From Stratiolaelaps scimitus (Eukaryota > Arthropoda > Arachnida > Mesostigmata > Laelapidae), in assembly GCA_019614645.1 (NCBI GenBank), contig JABWDB010000018.1, forward strand, positions 5,170,501 to 5,234,500: 64,000 bases of DNA. Direction: 5' to 3'. Both the position numbers and the translations under genes were made by a program. The notes beneath the pieces are model-generated. The model was not told where the DNA came from. It was given only the letters and a program-made list of their open reading frames with translations, and did not search any database. The stretch's first letter is position 1; each line of letters opens with the position of its first letter. Below, piece by piece: positions 12,391 to 23,469 of this stretch.

Positions 12391-13065
12391 CTTTCAACTC
12401 AGTTAAACAATCATCCCCATCAGCGGACAGCACCGAATCCAGACGACAAACAGTAGCACCAGGAGCAGCACCAGCAGCAGGCCATCATACGGCACCGGTA
12501 AGGGTGTGCATGCACGCAGACAACAGTGACTGTACGCCCGCCAGCCCAGCCAAGCGCAGGCCGGTCGGGCTGCCGAGCGAGCTGCTTGCGCCCACATCAT
12601 CCACTAAAGTCCGCTGGACCAAGATGCCGAACAGGGGCAGGACGAGCTGGTTGCTGCGCGTCGGAACACGAACAGCCTCGATGGGTACCACCACGGCCTC
12701 AACACCACCCCGTCAACGAGAGCCGATCCTCGAGAGGTAGCATCAGCGGCAGCGACGACAACAACAACACCGCCGCCGCCGCCGCCAACAACAACAACAA
12801 CGACGACGACGACGATGAGTGTTTCGTCTCGTTTGCTAAACGAAATCTCTTCTGGCTCCTGCGCTTCGTCCGTTGTCGTTCCGAAGAGAGGCGGATCAAG
12901 CGAATACGTACGAACAGGGTTCATTGCGACGCACATGGAGACAGAGAGAGAGAGAGAGAATTGGAGACGGTGACCGAGACGAAGAATCATACGAAAAACG
13001 ATGACCCCACCAGCTTGGGTGATGCTGCTGCTGCTGCTGCTGCCGCAGCTCTCTGCAGCGGTTGA
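12391..13065 (+). CDS. Candidate two-exon gene end, low-complexity protein
   Basis: Exon A is 12391-12497. A pyrimidine-rich acceptor (CTTCCCT CCAG) precedes it, it begins FNSVKQSSPSADSTESRRQT after two bases, and it ends CCG|GTAAGG in phase 0. Exon B, 12610-13065, could follow after acceptor ...CCACTAAAG in the same phase. It contains Asn, Asp and Ala runs, then a basic stretch (SEERRIKRIRTNRVH), an Arg-Glu repeat and an Ala run before the stop. Exon A also stays open unspliced to 12740, so the model is not unique. CAG and GAC runs inflate open frames here. No family is recognised. Confidence 0.3.
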
Positions 13066-16000
13066 CTCTATCAGCAGCAGCAGCAGCTTCGTCCTCTTGC
13101 TACTACGAATACTACGGCGACGACGACTTCTTCTTCTTCACATCTTCTACAACGACGACGACGACGACAACAACAACAGCCGATGATGTTGCTGCCGAGG
13201 TGAACATTGCTGCTGCTCGTGCGTTTCGACGCTGCTTGTTCTGCTGCTGCTGCTGCTCTGATGAGTCAGGCAGGCTCGCTCAGTCGGGCCGACGGGTTGG
13301 TGCTGTTGGCTCACAGCTTCCTGGAATACGTGCGGCGGTCACTCCCTCTGCAGCAAACGAAATACACCGAACACAGCAGACGCTAGCAGTCAGTCGTCGT
13401 CGCCGTGGCTGGCGTCGATGCCCACGGCTATGCTGATGACGGGGCCACAACCACATCCACTACGGCAGCAGTTTACAAGCAGCAGCAACAGCAGCAGCAG
13501 AAACCAGCGGTTGTCGTGGTAATAACACCGATACTATAGAGGTGGTCCCCTCAAATGTTGCTACAACTACTACTACTACTGCTGTTGTTGTTGTTGTTGT
13601 TATCGCTGCTATTGGCGTTACCCGTTCGTACCGGCTGGGTTCTGCTTAGGACTGTTGTAGTTGCTGCTGTTGCTGCTGCTGCTGCTTCAACTACTACTGC
13701 CCCTTCGCCGGTCTTTAACTAACGCCACCATTTTCTGCTGGATCCTCCTATATATATATATATATATATATAGATTCTGTTATATACTAGCCCCCTGCCT
13801 GGTTCCTCTACCCAGCGTTCGGTCGCATTCTGCTCACCCTCCACGACGTCTTCTGTACATCGGCGTTTTCGGCAGTCACAAGCAGTCAGACAACTACTGC
13901 CTGATCGGTTGACGCTGTCCGCTGCCCGTGAAACGCTCCTACTCTCCCCTCTCTCTCTCTCGCTCTCGCTCTTTCTATTTACACCATATACAACCCGGCC
14001 AAACGCAGCCAGGACCGGGTAGGGCCAGGCCGAGCAAACAGATATCGTTCTATTCCGGCTGGCGTCTCATTTCGTCTCTGTTCATTCTTCCATCCTAGCC
14101 AGCGATCGCCTGTTATGCATCTGCGACTTGTCTATCTACCTGCCTACGGCCACTATCCATCGATATATGACGATTCTCCTCGAAGACAACAACTCGAGTC
14201 GACTTGGCTCACCGTTTGGTATTTGGAGTGGATTGGAAAGCATTCTCGGCCCCGTCTCTCGCCGAGAGACCTCGCAGACAACCGTACGTCGCCAGCTCGC
14301 TACAGCAAACGCTATAGCGAAGATGTACAACATGCTTGCTCGAGCGTTTTTGCATTTTTCACTGAAATTGCCGTATAAGCATATGAGTAGGCAGCGGTGG
14401 ACCTCTATCGGCGCCGTGACGCCAACGACGATCGCGCTAACCGCGTCGAAGGGTAAAACCGACCGGTCAAGGAGCGATTCCTTTGGGGGGTGGGTGGGTA
14501 ACCACGCTAAGGGGATACATGTTCCTGACGGCGATGGAAGGCACATAGCACTGCAGAGCGTCAGTGGAGGAAGATAGCCGTTGTGGATGCATGTCGCTGA
14601 CGTTTGCTGTTATTTCCAAGAGGACGACAACGAACCATAGAGATGGCGTGGAAGCTACCGACTGGGTATCGCTCAAGCGGGGACCGATACAGGGCAGAAT
14701 AGGTGTTCGGGGTATAGTTGTTGTTGTTTACTTCGAATCATATCAAGAATCGCTTCATGGGTCCTCCGGGCCGATTCACCTCTTCGTTGGTCTGTGCAAC
14801 ATGTTCGTTGAAACTTCATTTTGCCGTTAGCATAAAGGCGAGCCACGTTCACAACGAACATACGGCTTCATGTGTGGACGGACGACGAGTAACGAGAATG
14901 GCCTCGTCTAATGGATTCCTTGAAAGCGCATATATATATATTATATATATATCTATATATATATATATATTATTGTAGTACAATAACTAAGGATGCAAGC
15001 AGGTACATGTACGAGGGTCCTGATAACATTTTTACATGACATCGAGCATTTTGATGTTCAATGAGAGGTCACGTGCGGGGTGTGGTGCTTGGCCATGACG
15101 GGACGTGGACACCGTCGGCTTCTAACTATTACGGTGAACTGACCCAATCGGTGGGCCTCAATGCTGATAGCATATTATATAAAGGTCACCGCGAAGGACG
15201 CGTCACCCCCGCGAACTCAAATATTTCGACACACAATCTAGATGTCGACTTGCCCCATGTGCTGCTCCCAGCTAAAAGTTCATCTATACTTTCCTTTCGG
15301 CTCTAATCAGTCTGCAGCTATTCGAGGCCGAAATAAATGCGTTTTCTTGGCTTGCGATTTCCAATATCCAAGTATTGTCGCTCGTGGGTAGGCAATCAAT
15401 GGAACAAAAGCAAGGCCCCTCTAACCATTGAGCATCGCGACGTTACCCAGGCTTTGCAGACCCCCCCTGCCACCGAAAGATGTTAGAGAGTGTTGCCGAA
15501 TACGAACTTGCCCGATCGCACGCTCTCGATCTATTGGCATCATTGGATATATCAAGGTTGAAGAAGTTCTTTCGTCTCTCGCCACGCGGATTTCGGCGAA
15601 TGCCAACTAAAAGCTTAGCACAGCAGCGATCGCGGATGCGTGCCACCACATGTAACGACGATGACGATACCCGCGATAGGATTGCGTTCACCTGTGCACA
15701 CGCTAGACCGGTCTAGCGTTGCTGTCGACAGAACCCCACCAGGTCGAATCATCGTGATGATCAAACGGGTCCCCCAAGGATTATGTCTCCTCCACTATAT
15801 GTCACAGACATAGATCTCAGCTAGAGCATCAACGAGGGCGACATCACTGCTGTGATGTGCACCTTCTCGGCTGTCGCGGCTAAGCTGGACTTCGAAGAAT
15901 ACACCACGACACCACCGAGTCGTCGTCGGCGTAGTATTTGGCCGTAGTATTATTCTTCGTAGGAGAGTATAACAAAACTAGCTGGGCCTGTCCCTGCCCC

Positions 16001-18826
16001 TGTCTCGAGGGGCTGCCGGAGAAACTTCCTCTGCTTGTCTACTACAGCCCACGACTGAATCTAGCACGACGAGGAAAAGTCTGTTTAAGACCTCGATACC
16101 ACCCCACCGCAAGAGGCTGAGAAGCACAAAGACGAGCAGTGGCTGTAATTTTAGTATACATATATATATATATATACATATATATGTATATATCTGACGA
16201 CCAGGATCACGGCATCGAAGATCGAAACGCCGCGATCCCTGACGACCCCGAGAGACAGAAGCCAGAGAGAGAGAGACCGCTCGAACAGGTCTCGTAGGAA
16301 CGGCTATCGGGGTTCAGCGGCTGTGTGGCGACAATGTCCTACTACAATTACAAGCGCCAATATACGAAGGGCGCCGCGTCCAAGCGCAGCAGCATACACA
16401 ACTGGCACAATCGGTGGGGCTGAGGGTCATCGTCGAGTCTCGTTGAGTCGTCGTCGTGTTCAGTGCCTTTCTGAATCACTCACGAGCGACGATTCGGCCC
16501 GAAGCATGCATGGCCTCCGTACGAGCTATCCGAAAAGCGCCATTATGTGCCTTTTCTTTGATCGTCAAAGGAGCGGCCTTTCAGCGTTCGTTCGCACTCG
16601 AACTCGCCGTTGCTGGTTCACTCTGGCTCTGCCGGTTGCTGCCTCGACGAACGGGCCATCGCTACGCCATCGAGAGACGAACTTCTGCTGATGTTGCTGC
16701 TGCTGCAGCAACAGCAACAACATCAACTTCTGGTCTCTGCTGCTGCTGCTGCGCAGTAGTAGTAGTAGTGGTGGTGGTGGTGCTTAGCGCGAACAGAGAC
16801 CGCATTCCAACGAGCTGTTTTATAATAGGTCGCTGTTCGCGCCGCCGGTGAACGGCTTCGACGAGGCCTGCCCCGACAGCCCGTTTCATCAAGCATCATC
16901 TCAAAGTCGCCACAAGGATAGCAGAACTCCTAACAGAGGGGAGCATGCACACACACACACACACTCAGTCAGACAGAAAAAATCAGTTGTGGGGCTGTTC
17001 ATACATTCAGCAAGTGAGCTTTCATTCGTTCAAGCTTTCGGCTGCACGAACGGAGAGCGGAGGAAGAAGAGCATCGGACGATTGGCAGCAGCAGCAGAAG
17101 CAACAGGGTCACTAATAGAAGCAGCCGATGGTGAGGCGAGCTCGAACACCGGCGTAGGGGTCGTTCTCTAGCGGACGGAGCGCACTCGTTACTAGCAGCT
17201 ATTCCGTTATCCAGCAAGCGCTTCGCGGGTCGATTCGATCTTCTCGTGATCAAAGCAACGGGTGCGGGTTATATGAGACACGGCTAAGAATCGCCGAGGC
17301 GTCTTAAGATGGACAGATAGAGAAAGAGAGAGAGAGAGGGAGCATGAACGATAGCGCTAGCCGAGAGCTGGAGAAGCCGAGAGCTCACGATTGGATCGAC
17401 CATAGCGAACCATCATGGCCCATTGCGTCGGCGAGGACATATAGACAAAACAGTGGCAATAACACTAGGAGAATTGGACGGAGGATCCCGGGACATGGTG
17501 CTCGTGAGCCCCCACCGAAGAGGAGCAGGGGGGGGGGGGGTAGGCACTTCGTCAAAAGATGCACATGCTCTTACCATAGAGTATAGATGACCGAGTGCAC
17601 CGAGGCCAGAGGACGCTGGTAACAACCTTAGCTCTTAGCGTGGTCGATGCGGGCCACTAATGCCTCCGCAACTGAAGGGTGCCCCCCACTACCTTTCCCA
17701 TCTGATCAGAGGGAGAGAGAGAGAGAGAGCACCTTTAGAGAGGAGTGTCCATACATCAATGGATGCCAGAATAGTTCGGCGGCAGATCGACAGAATTCAC
17801 CAGCCCGCATTCGCCCTGAAGAACCGCTAACAGCGCGATGCCGAGTAGTAGTCATTGTAGTATAAGTAGTGGAAATATTACTCGCACCGCCGTCACTATC
17901 ATCATCATCGGCAGTCGAAGGAGCAGCGGCTACTTGCAGCGTTTCGAGAGACTTCCCTACGCGGATCGCTGAGCTGTGGGCGAGGTCCAAGAGACCACCA
18001 CCAATGGCTTCGAGACGCTCTCCGGATATTTTTCTCGTTTGAGAGTTCTCGCGCACTTCGTATGTGTGCAGGCAAGAACCCCAACAGATCTCTCCGTTTG
18101 CTCATGCTACGCCGCTACTCTAGTCCTCCGCTAAGGGTCTCCCCGAGAGTTAGGTAGATTTCGGCTCAGGCCGTCGCAGCGGTCGTTGACCGGTCAGCTC
18201 GCAATGAGCCCGCGCCCCCCATGCATCCACCAAATAGTCACGCCAATCCAGCAATCGTGTGGACAGACCACCGTTTGGACGCCATAGCCACTAATGCATG
18301 GCCATGGCCAACTCGCCTTGATATGCATCCCATCGAGCATATCATATATATATATATATATATGATAACAAGGCCAGCTGCGAGAGTTGTAGTGGTGACA
18401 ATGTTCTCATTTGCAAACTGGCCGCGCGACGTCGTTCGGCCCGATCGCAGATAGTGACAATGGTGCGGCCAATTCAGGCCCGTCTCAAAATTTCATCCTA
18501 TGGTCGTTTGCAACAAGGTTGCAAGCAAGGCCACCGTTTCCACCTCATACGATACCCTTGAGCCGGCCCGGTGTCATATTAACGTGTATTGCCTGCTTCA
18601 TAGCGATACTACATAGTGCTAATGGCTAGTGCAGTCGAGTGCCATTGTGCCAACTACTAATATGAGAGTATTTATTACATTACGACTCCGATCTGAACTA
18701 ACGCAGATCCACATATGCGCCACCTATGCACCTACGTCAAGAAGACAGAGATCGCACTGAACCAACACTGAGCGTTTAGCGGCACAAGCAGCAGCAGCAG
18801 CAGCAGCAATAATAACCACAGCGTCG

Positions 18827-18858
<32 letters not shown>

Positions 18859-20738
18859 CACTATGAGCTGTGCTAGCTACGCGCAGCGACGAGTTCGATT
18901 CAGCCAAGTGTATCACTGAGAAGAGACAGCCGACTTCGTTGGAGATACATCATACACGGCACCTGCTGAATGCCGAGAAGCCGGCTGTAAATACTCACTG
19001 TCGCGGTCTCAAAGGATGCGACTTTCCTTCGAGGAATCCATAAGCCACTATCCATGAGCCATACATCAAGTCGAAGCGCCCACACAACAGGCAAACAGAC
19101 AAAGCAGCAGCCCCAGTCCTCCAAGCAGCTACGACGCACAGCGACATGCATTGATAACAATACTAATAACAACAATAAGCAGAGCAGCTAACGTCTGTGT
19201 GCGTCTGTATGCTCTATCTATTAATCTGGTGTCAGCTACAGCTTCTACTATACATACTATTATTTCACTGCTGCTGCTGCTGCTACAACTGATGTCAACT
19301 TGGAAGCACGCTGCGGATTCGCTTAGTCGCTTAGTGAATATAATAGATAATGGACTGCATAGATCTCCAGACGACACTGAGTAGTCCCAGTGACATGATT
19401 CGGTGTCAGTCATCTTAAAGAGGCGGCGGGAGACAGATACGTCTCTGTCGAATCCTAATTGCGTGCGGGTAGAATCCTTGTGCTGGTTCATGGTTCTAGC
19501 AGGCTATTGTTGTTGTTGCTGCTGCTGCTACTGCATCTTTGCGCTACTGACGTGATTGGTAGAAGGTGGTGTTGTCGATTAAAATTAGAATCAACGTCTA
19601 ATCAGCCTCTGCTTGTATCACATATCTTTAAATACAACTCTGTAGTGATGGGCTAACGTGATAATATAATATTATATTTGTGCGGCTGCGTTTCGACCGA
19701 ATCATCTGGAGCGGTCTCATATGATACGCACTTGGAGCATATTTACTATAGTTATCAGCATTAGAGAACAAGGTACAAATATTATTATTTAATAATAATA
19801 ATAATAATAATAATAAGCATAATAACACATACGTTGGTGTACGTCGACGGACAGACATATATTGCTTACTCTAAATTTTACCGGCACCGGTTTGGACGGA
19901 AGGGCAGAGACTCACGGATACGGTGATAGCGAGCTGACTTCTGACCTGTATTAGAGATTGAGCGCAGGCACTTTGATTAATATCAGCAATAAGCAGCAGT
20001 GGCTACCTTGATCCTGTCGAAATGAGCTTCAGCCCTTCGAGGTCCATGATCTCGTCGGTAACTCTCATCCCGTCCATATCAGACATTCGACTCGCCTACG
20101 ATGCTATTATGATTACTATTATTGCATGTTGGACCAAAAACACCAGTTGTAGAGGAGATTATCCGAATCGTCCCCTTACAGAGCGCGCGTCACTAGACGA
20201 CGACGACGACGAGAAGCATCAAGATTCAACAAATCGATCGTTTTACGGCCAATCCGACATCGTAATATAGCTTAAGATAAAGCAACAGAAAAAGAAGACA
20301 GCGAGGAGGAAGATTCCTCGCCTGGCCATCCTCAATCGTTGAATTAAGCCTGCGCGTTTTGTTCTTGCGCTAAAAAGTTCATCACCAGTAATAAAAGTGT
20401 ACAAGGCAGATAGAATGGCACGCTCAAGAGAAGGTTAGTTAGTGTACATGAGCTCGAATACTGAACTATTGCTATTGAATATTAGACTTATATGGTGTAC
20501 ATCTGTCTCGGAATATGTTCCAGTTACCTATAGTATATGTTATTATATATGTTATGGCTAATTTACTAACGATCAATTGCCACGTCTAATTAGCAGCTAT
20601 CACGAATGAACGACTGGATAATAGCCCACCTTCTTCTTTGTGTAGGTCGCTGCATTTAATCGTATCAGTCACCCCCCGTCCCCCAGTAACAGTTTAGCTC
20701 GTTGCGAGAGTCGATCATAAACAACTTTAGGGGTTCGC
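13066..20738. other. Repeat-rich and unassigned DNA
   Basis: TA arrays at 13749-13772, 14930-14970, 16156-16193, 18344-18363 and 18828-18856; a CTG/CTA-rich block at 13060-13700; G13 at about 17528-17540; GA runs near 17320 and 17720. A TATATAAAG element at about 15177-15185 and an AATAAA at about 15331 flank a short frame (15061-15306), which is weak evidence for a small transcript. No gene is called. Confidence 0.45.
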
Positions 20739-20999
20739 CTAATTTCTATCCTGCCCAGATTCGCACCGAGCTTCCTCAGTCAAGTGTTCTTTTGGCGCAG
20801 AAAACTCGCATGATGCTAATGATACTGTGTGGATAGAAGAATGGGGTCTACTCGTAGTATCGACCATCGAGTCAGGTTTGCCTTCGTACGATGAATATAG
20901 TAGTTCAGGCAACGTTCGCTTAGGATACCCGCAGTTGTACACGCGAATACCCCAGATGGGTGAACGGTAGCCAGTGACGATGCCGTGGAATAGGTTCGA
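20739..20999 (-). CDS. Candidate terminal exon, 86 codons, function unknown
   Basis: An open frame with no ATG at its start runs from just after an in-frame TAG (21000-21002, preceded by ...AAGTAATAG, a possible acceptor) to a stop at 20739. Its composition is normal and free of simple repeats. It starts FHGIVTGYRSPIWGIRVYNC (residues 4-23) and continues with a Ser/Thr/Glu-rich hydrophilic tail. No family is recognised. Another minus-strand frame (20920-21195) overlaps its 5' end, so a frameshift or an upstream exon is possible. Confidence 0.38.
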   Translation of the reverse strand, partial: SNLFHGIVTGYRSPIWGIRVYNCGYPKRTLPELLYSSYEGKPDSMVDTTSRPHSSIHTVSLASCEFSAPKEHLTEEARCESGQDRN

Positions 21000-21470
21000 C
21001 TATTACTTGAGTGCCCCCCTCGGGTAGTAACCTAACCAAGGGGGACAGTGGCGAACAGCAAATCCCGTTGCCATCATTTTGTCCAATCCTCAGCTTTTTT
21101 CCTCCTCGTCCACTGGCTGGCTCCTGTCCGCGTTTGTCTTGCGTCGTCGAAAGAAACTCTCGATAGAGCCGATCGCGTTTTTGTAGAGACAGCAACAGTG
21201 GTTGGCGGCGGCGGCGACGGCGGCGATAGCATCATCATCATCATCACACAGCAACAGATGATGCGCCACCGCTGGCCGTAGTGGCCCGAGGTAGCGAGTA
21301 GTACTTCAGTAGTCTTCAGTCGTAGTGGAACGAGTACTCGTGTGGGCCCCACGTCGCTCTCTGCGCGGCTGCTAATGCTACTGCTGCTGCTGCCGCTGCC
21401 CGAGCCGCCAAATCTATTGGAGTCCCCCCATCGCCCCTCAATCTGAAAAAAAAAGTTGTGCCTCACTCAG

Positions 21471-21837
21471 CATCGAAGCGCAGCGCAAACAGAGCTCCGT
21501 GTATAGTGGCGATACCGCAGCCAATGACGCTGATAATAATGATGACGACGACGACAGCAACAACAACGACAACGACAACAACAGTAGTAGCAGCAGCAGC
21601 AGCAGCGACAAGAACAATATCAACAACTACCGCAACTATCCCGAATCCCTACGCCCGTCTCGCGTCGAAGAGGTAAGCCGGTCGGCGGTGCTACGCGACA
21701 GCAAGGAGTAGCTAGGTATACCCGCTACGCTGTAGGCGTTCTGCCTGTTGTGGTGATGCATCTGGACACTGACTTAGGCAAAAACTCCTTCCACCAATCG
21801 CCCGCTCGGTCTACCCCCAGCTCGTGTCGTCAAATAG
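21471..21837 (+). CDS. Candidate two terminal exons, Asp/Asn/Ser-rich protein
   Basis: Exon 21471-21672 follows acceptor TGCCTCACTCAG. After one base it begins IEAQRKQSSVYSGDTAAND, runs through an Asp/Asn/Ser tract encoded by GAC, AAC and AGC repeats, then NNYRNYPESLRPSRVEE, and ends GAG|GTAAGC in phase 0. A 105-nt intron would lead to exon 21778-21837 (after ...CTGACTTAG). That exon keeps the phase and encodes AKTPSTNRPLGLPPARVVK and a stop. Both sites are close to consensus and the frame is continuous. Upstream exons were not found. No domain is recognised; the tract is typical of disordered regions in arthropod regulatory proteins. Confidence 0.45.
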
Positions 21838-21864
21838 CAAACGTTTATTGAGAAGGTCGGCCGT

Positions 21865-22212
21865 TCACGACCGCCGCGGGGCCTCCTCCTCCTCCTCCTC
21901 CTCCTCAGCGTCCTGATCTGAAGAACCCCACTCTTCGTTCTCCTCAACAAGACATCCATCGCCGTTTTCGGCTTCGGCTTTACGACGATGACAACGCGGA
22001 CGCGTTGCCCTTCGTTGCGGGGTCTCTCGCCAAGCCCGAAGCCTTTGCTGTCGTGTCTTCAAGAAACCTGTCTGAAAGGAGACGCTTCTGTCGGGGGCAC
22101 CATTCTCGATGGGGAGACTCGATGAAGCTGACGTGAGGACGAAGCTGCTGACGATGAGGACCCAATGGAGCGAGGTGAGCTTCGCCCGCCAGCTTCGTCC
22201 GTTTCGCTCACA
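21865..22212 (-). CDS. Candidate terminal exons, basic then acidic tail
   Basis: Terminal exon 22071-21865 follows a strong acceptor (CGTCTCCTTTCAG on the minus strand). In phase 0 it encodes 68 residues: TGFLKTRQQRLRAWRETPQR, a basic stretch, a Glu/Asp-rich tail with eight Glu in a row, then a stop. A donor (TGT|GTGAGC) ending an upstream exon at 22212 is in the same phase, giving a 140-nt intron; that exon reads ...KKTTTQPITPC. The stop lies 28 bp from the stop of the plus-strand candidate at 21837. A short plus-strand frame near 22120-22173 competes for the intron region. No family is recognised. Confidence 0.4.
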   Translation of the reverse strand, partial: CERNGRSWRAKLTSLHWVLIVSSFVLTSASSSLPIENGAPDRSVSFQTGFLKTRQQRLRAWRETPQRRATRPRCHRRKAEAENGDGCLVEENEEWGSSDQDAEEEEEEEEAPRRS

Positions 22213-23048
22213 CATGGGGTGATCGGTTGAGTCGTTGTTTTTTTGGCCGCTCTCAGCAGCAACTCGACCCCGGGCCAAATCGACGACGATGTAACCAAAA
22301 TACGGGCCAACACAAAACAGAGAAGAAAAACAACAACAACAACAACACAGAAGCAACACCACCAAATCCGCTACCACCTGACGGTGGAGGCTATGTACGC
22401 TGTCTTTGAGCGTCTCACGAGACGTTTCTACTCCAACGATATGCATAGATACAATACATGATCTGGCGATGGAGGATATAATGGGCTGTTGCAGTGAAGC
22501 TCATTTCACAGGAGAAACAGCACGTCGGCGAATTGATCGCATGCTTCGTTTCTGGTTGCGACGTCATCTGGTGTTCTACGAGCGATTCACGTGCAAAACA
22601 CACGTGAGACAATACTCGAGAGTTCGTCTATCGCCACATGAAGCATCTATGCCAAATGGACATTAAGCTGATGGTCGACATCCCGCCCTCCGTTACAGAT
22701 CAAATCAGCCTCGAATTGTCATAATGTTTAAAACAATGCGCGTATCTCGCCGTATACACCTGTGGGCACGGTGTATCTATGTGGCAGTGTACATACAGAC
22801 GAACGCGCAGTCGAGCTTTATCTGGATAGACGAGCGCTTAACGCCTACATCGGTGTACTAACCAGGCGAACGACATTTTCTCCGCGACCCCTTATCGCAA
22901 CGGCATCCGGAGCATTTCACTGGTGCGCATCACGGCAGCAGCAGGAGGAGCAGCAGCATTTACGAAATCTTTCGATTTTCTTTTTCAAGCTCTCCCTTGA
23001 TCTCTCGCCTGCGTCATTTCCCTCTTGCGCGTTTGCGTAAAGTAAAGG

Positions 23049-23330
23049 ACACACCGACACCGAGATAGATGTCCGCGACCAGGGATACATATAAATATTT
23101 GTAGACAGGCCACAGAGTGGGCCTGGCTAACGCTACAGATCTCTCTAGCAGTGGTAGGCAACCAACGCCGTGATGGCATCGGGAAGGAACGACCAGACGA
23201 GGCCGAGCTGAAGTCTAGGGGGGGGATAACATGGAGAATGTCGCCACAGAACATCGGATTGAGATTGAACATTGACGAGGCGAATACAGCAAGCAAAGTA
23301 AGTGATTTTTTACAAGAAGCACGCAAATGA
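23049..23330 (+). CDS. Candidate exon frame A, function unknown
   Basis: An open frame without an initial ATG. A likely exon starts at 23152, after CTAAC and a pyrimidine stretch ending CTCTCTAGCAG. It includes GKERPDEAELKSRGGITW, then MSPQNIGLRLNIDEANTASK, which reaches a consensus donor AAA|GTAAGT at 23297/23298. The frame also stays open to TGA at 23328-23330 (VSDFLQEARK). Composition is non-repetitive. It could be one exon ending at the donor, or a reading frame that shifts into the next entry. No family is recognised. Confidence 0.38.
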   Translation, partial: THRHRDRCPRPGIHINICRQATEWAWLTLQISLAVVGNQRRDGIGKERPDEAELKSRGGITWRMSPQNIGLRLNIDEANTASKVSDFLQEARK

Positions 23331-23469
23331 AGCAGTCGCAGCAGCAGCAGCATCATCACCACCTCTATTAGATAGGATGGCAAACGTGGTGAACGTGCCA
23401 TCGCGAGCGGGGGATGTGGCGGATAAGGCAATGCGAAATAATGGACGAGAGAATAAAATGACATCTTAA
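23302..23469 (+). CDS. Candidate exon frame B, overlapping frame A
   Basis: A second plus-strand frame overlaps the end of frame A by about 29 bases. It contains KKHANEAVAAAAASSPPLLD, then MANVVNVPSRAGDVADKAMR, and stops at 23467-23469. AATAAA lies inside it at about 23449-23454. The gap to frame A's donor is too short for an intron, so joining the two would need a one-base frameshift. This suggests a decaying gene, a sequencing error, or two unrelated frames. Confidence 0.3.
   Translation: MIFYKKHANEAVAAAAASSPPLLDRMANVVNVPSRAGDVADKAMRNNGRENKMTS

Noticed and set aside
22406..22666. Plus-strand frame with MEDIMGCCSEA, reminiscent of the N-terminus of a G-protein alpha subunit (Gq type)
   Set aside because: The resemblance is limited to a few residues; the P-loop that should follow is absent and no donor is placed where the family splices.
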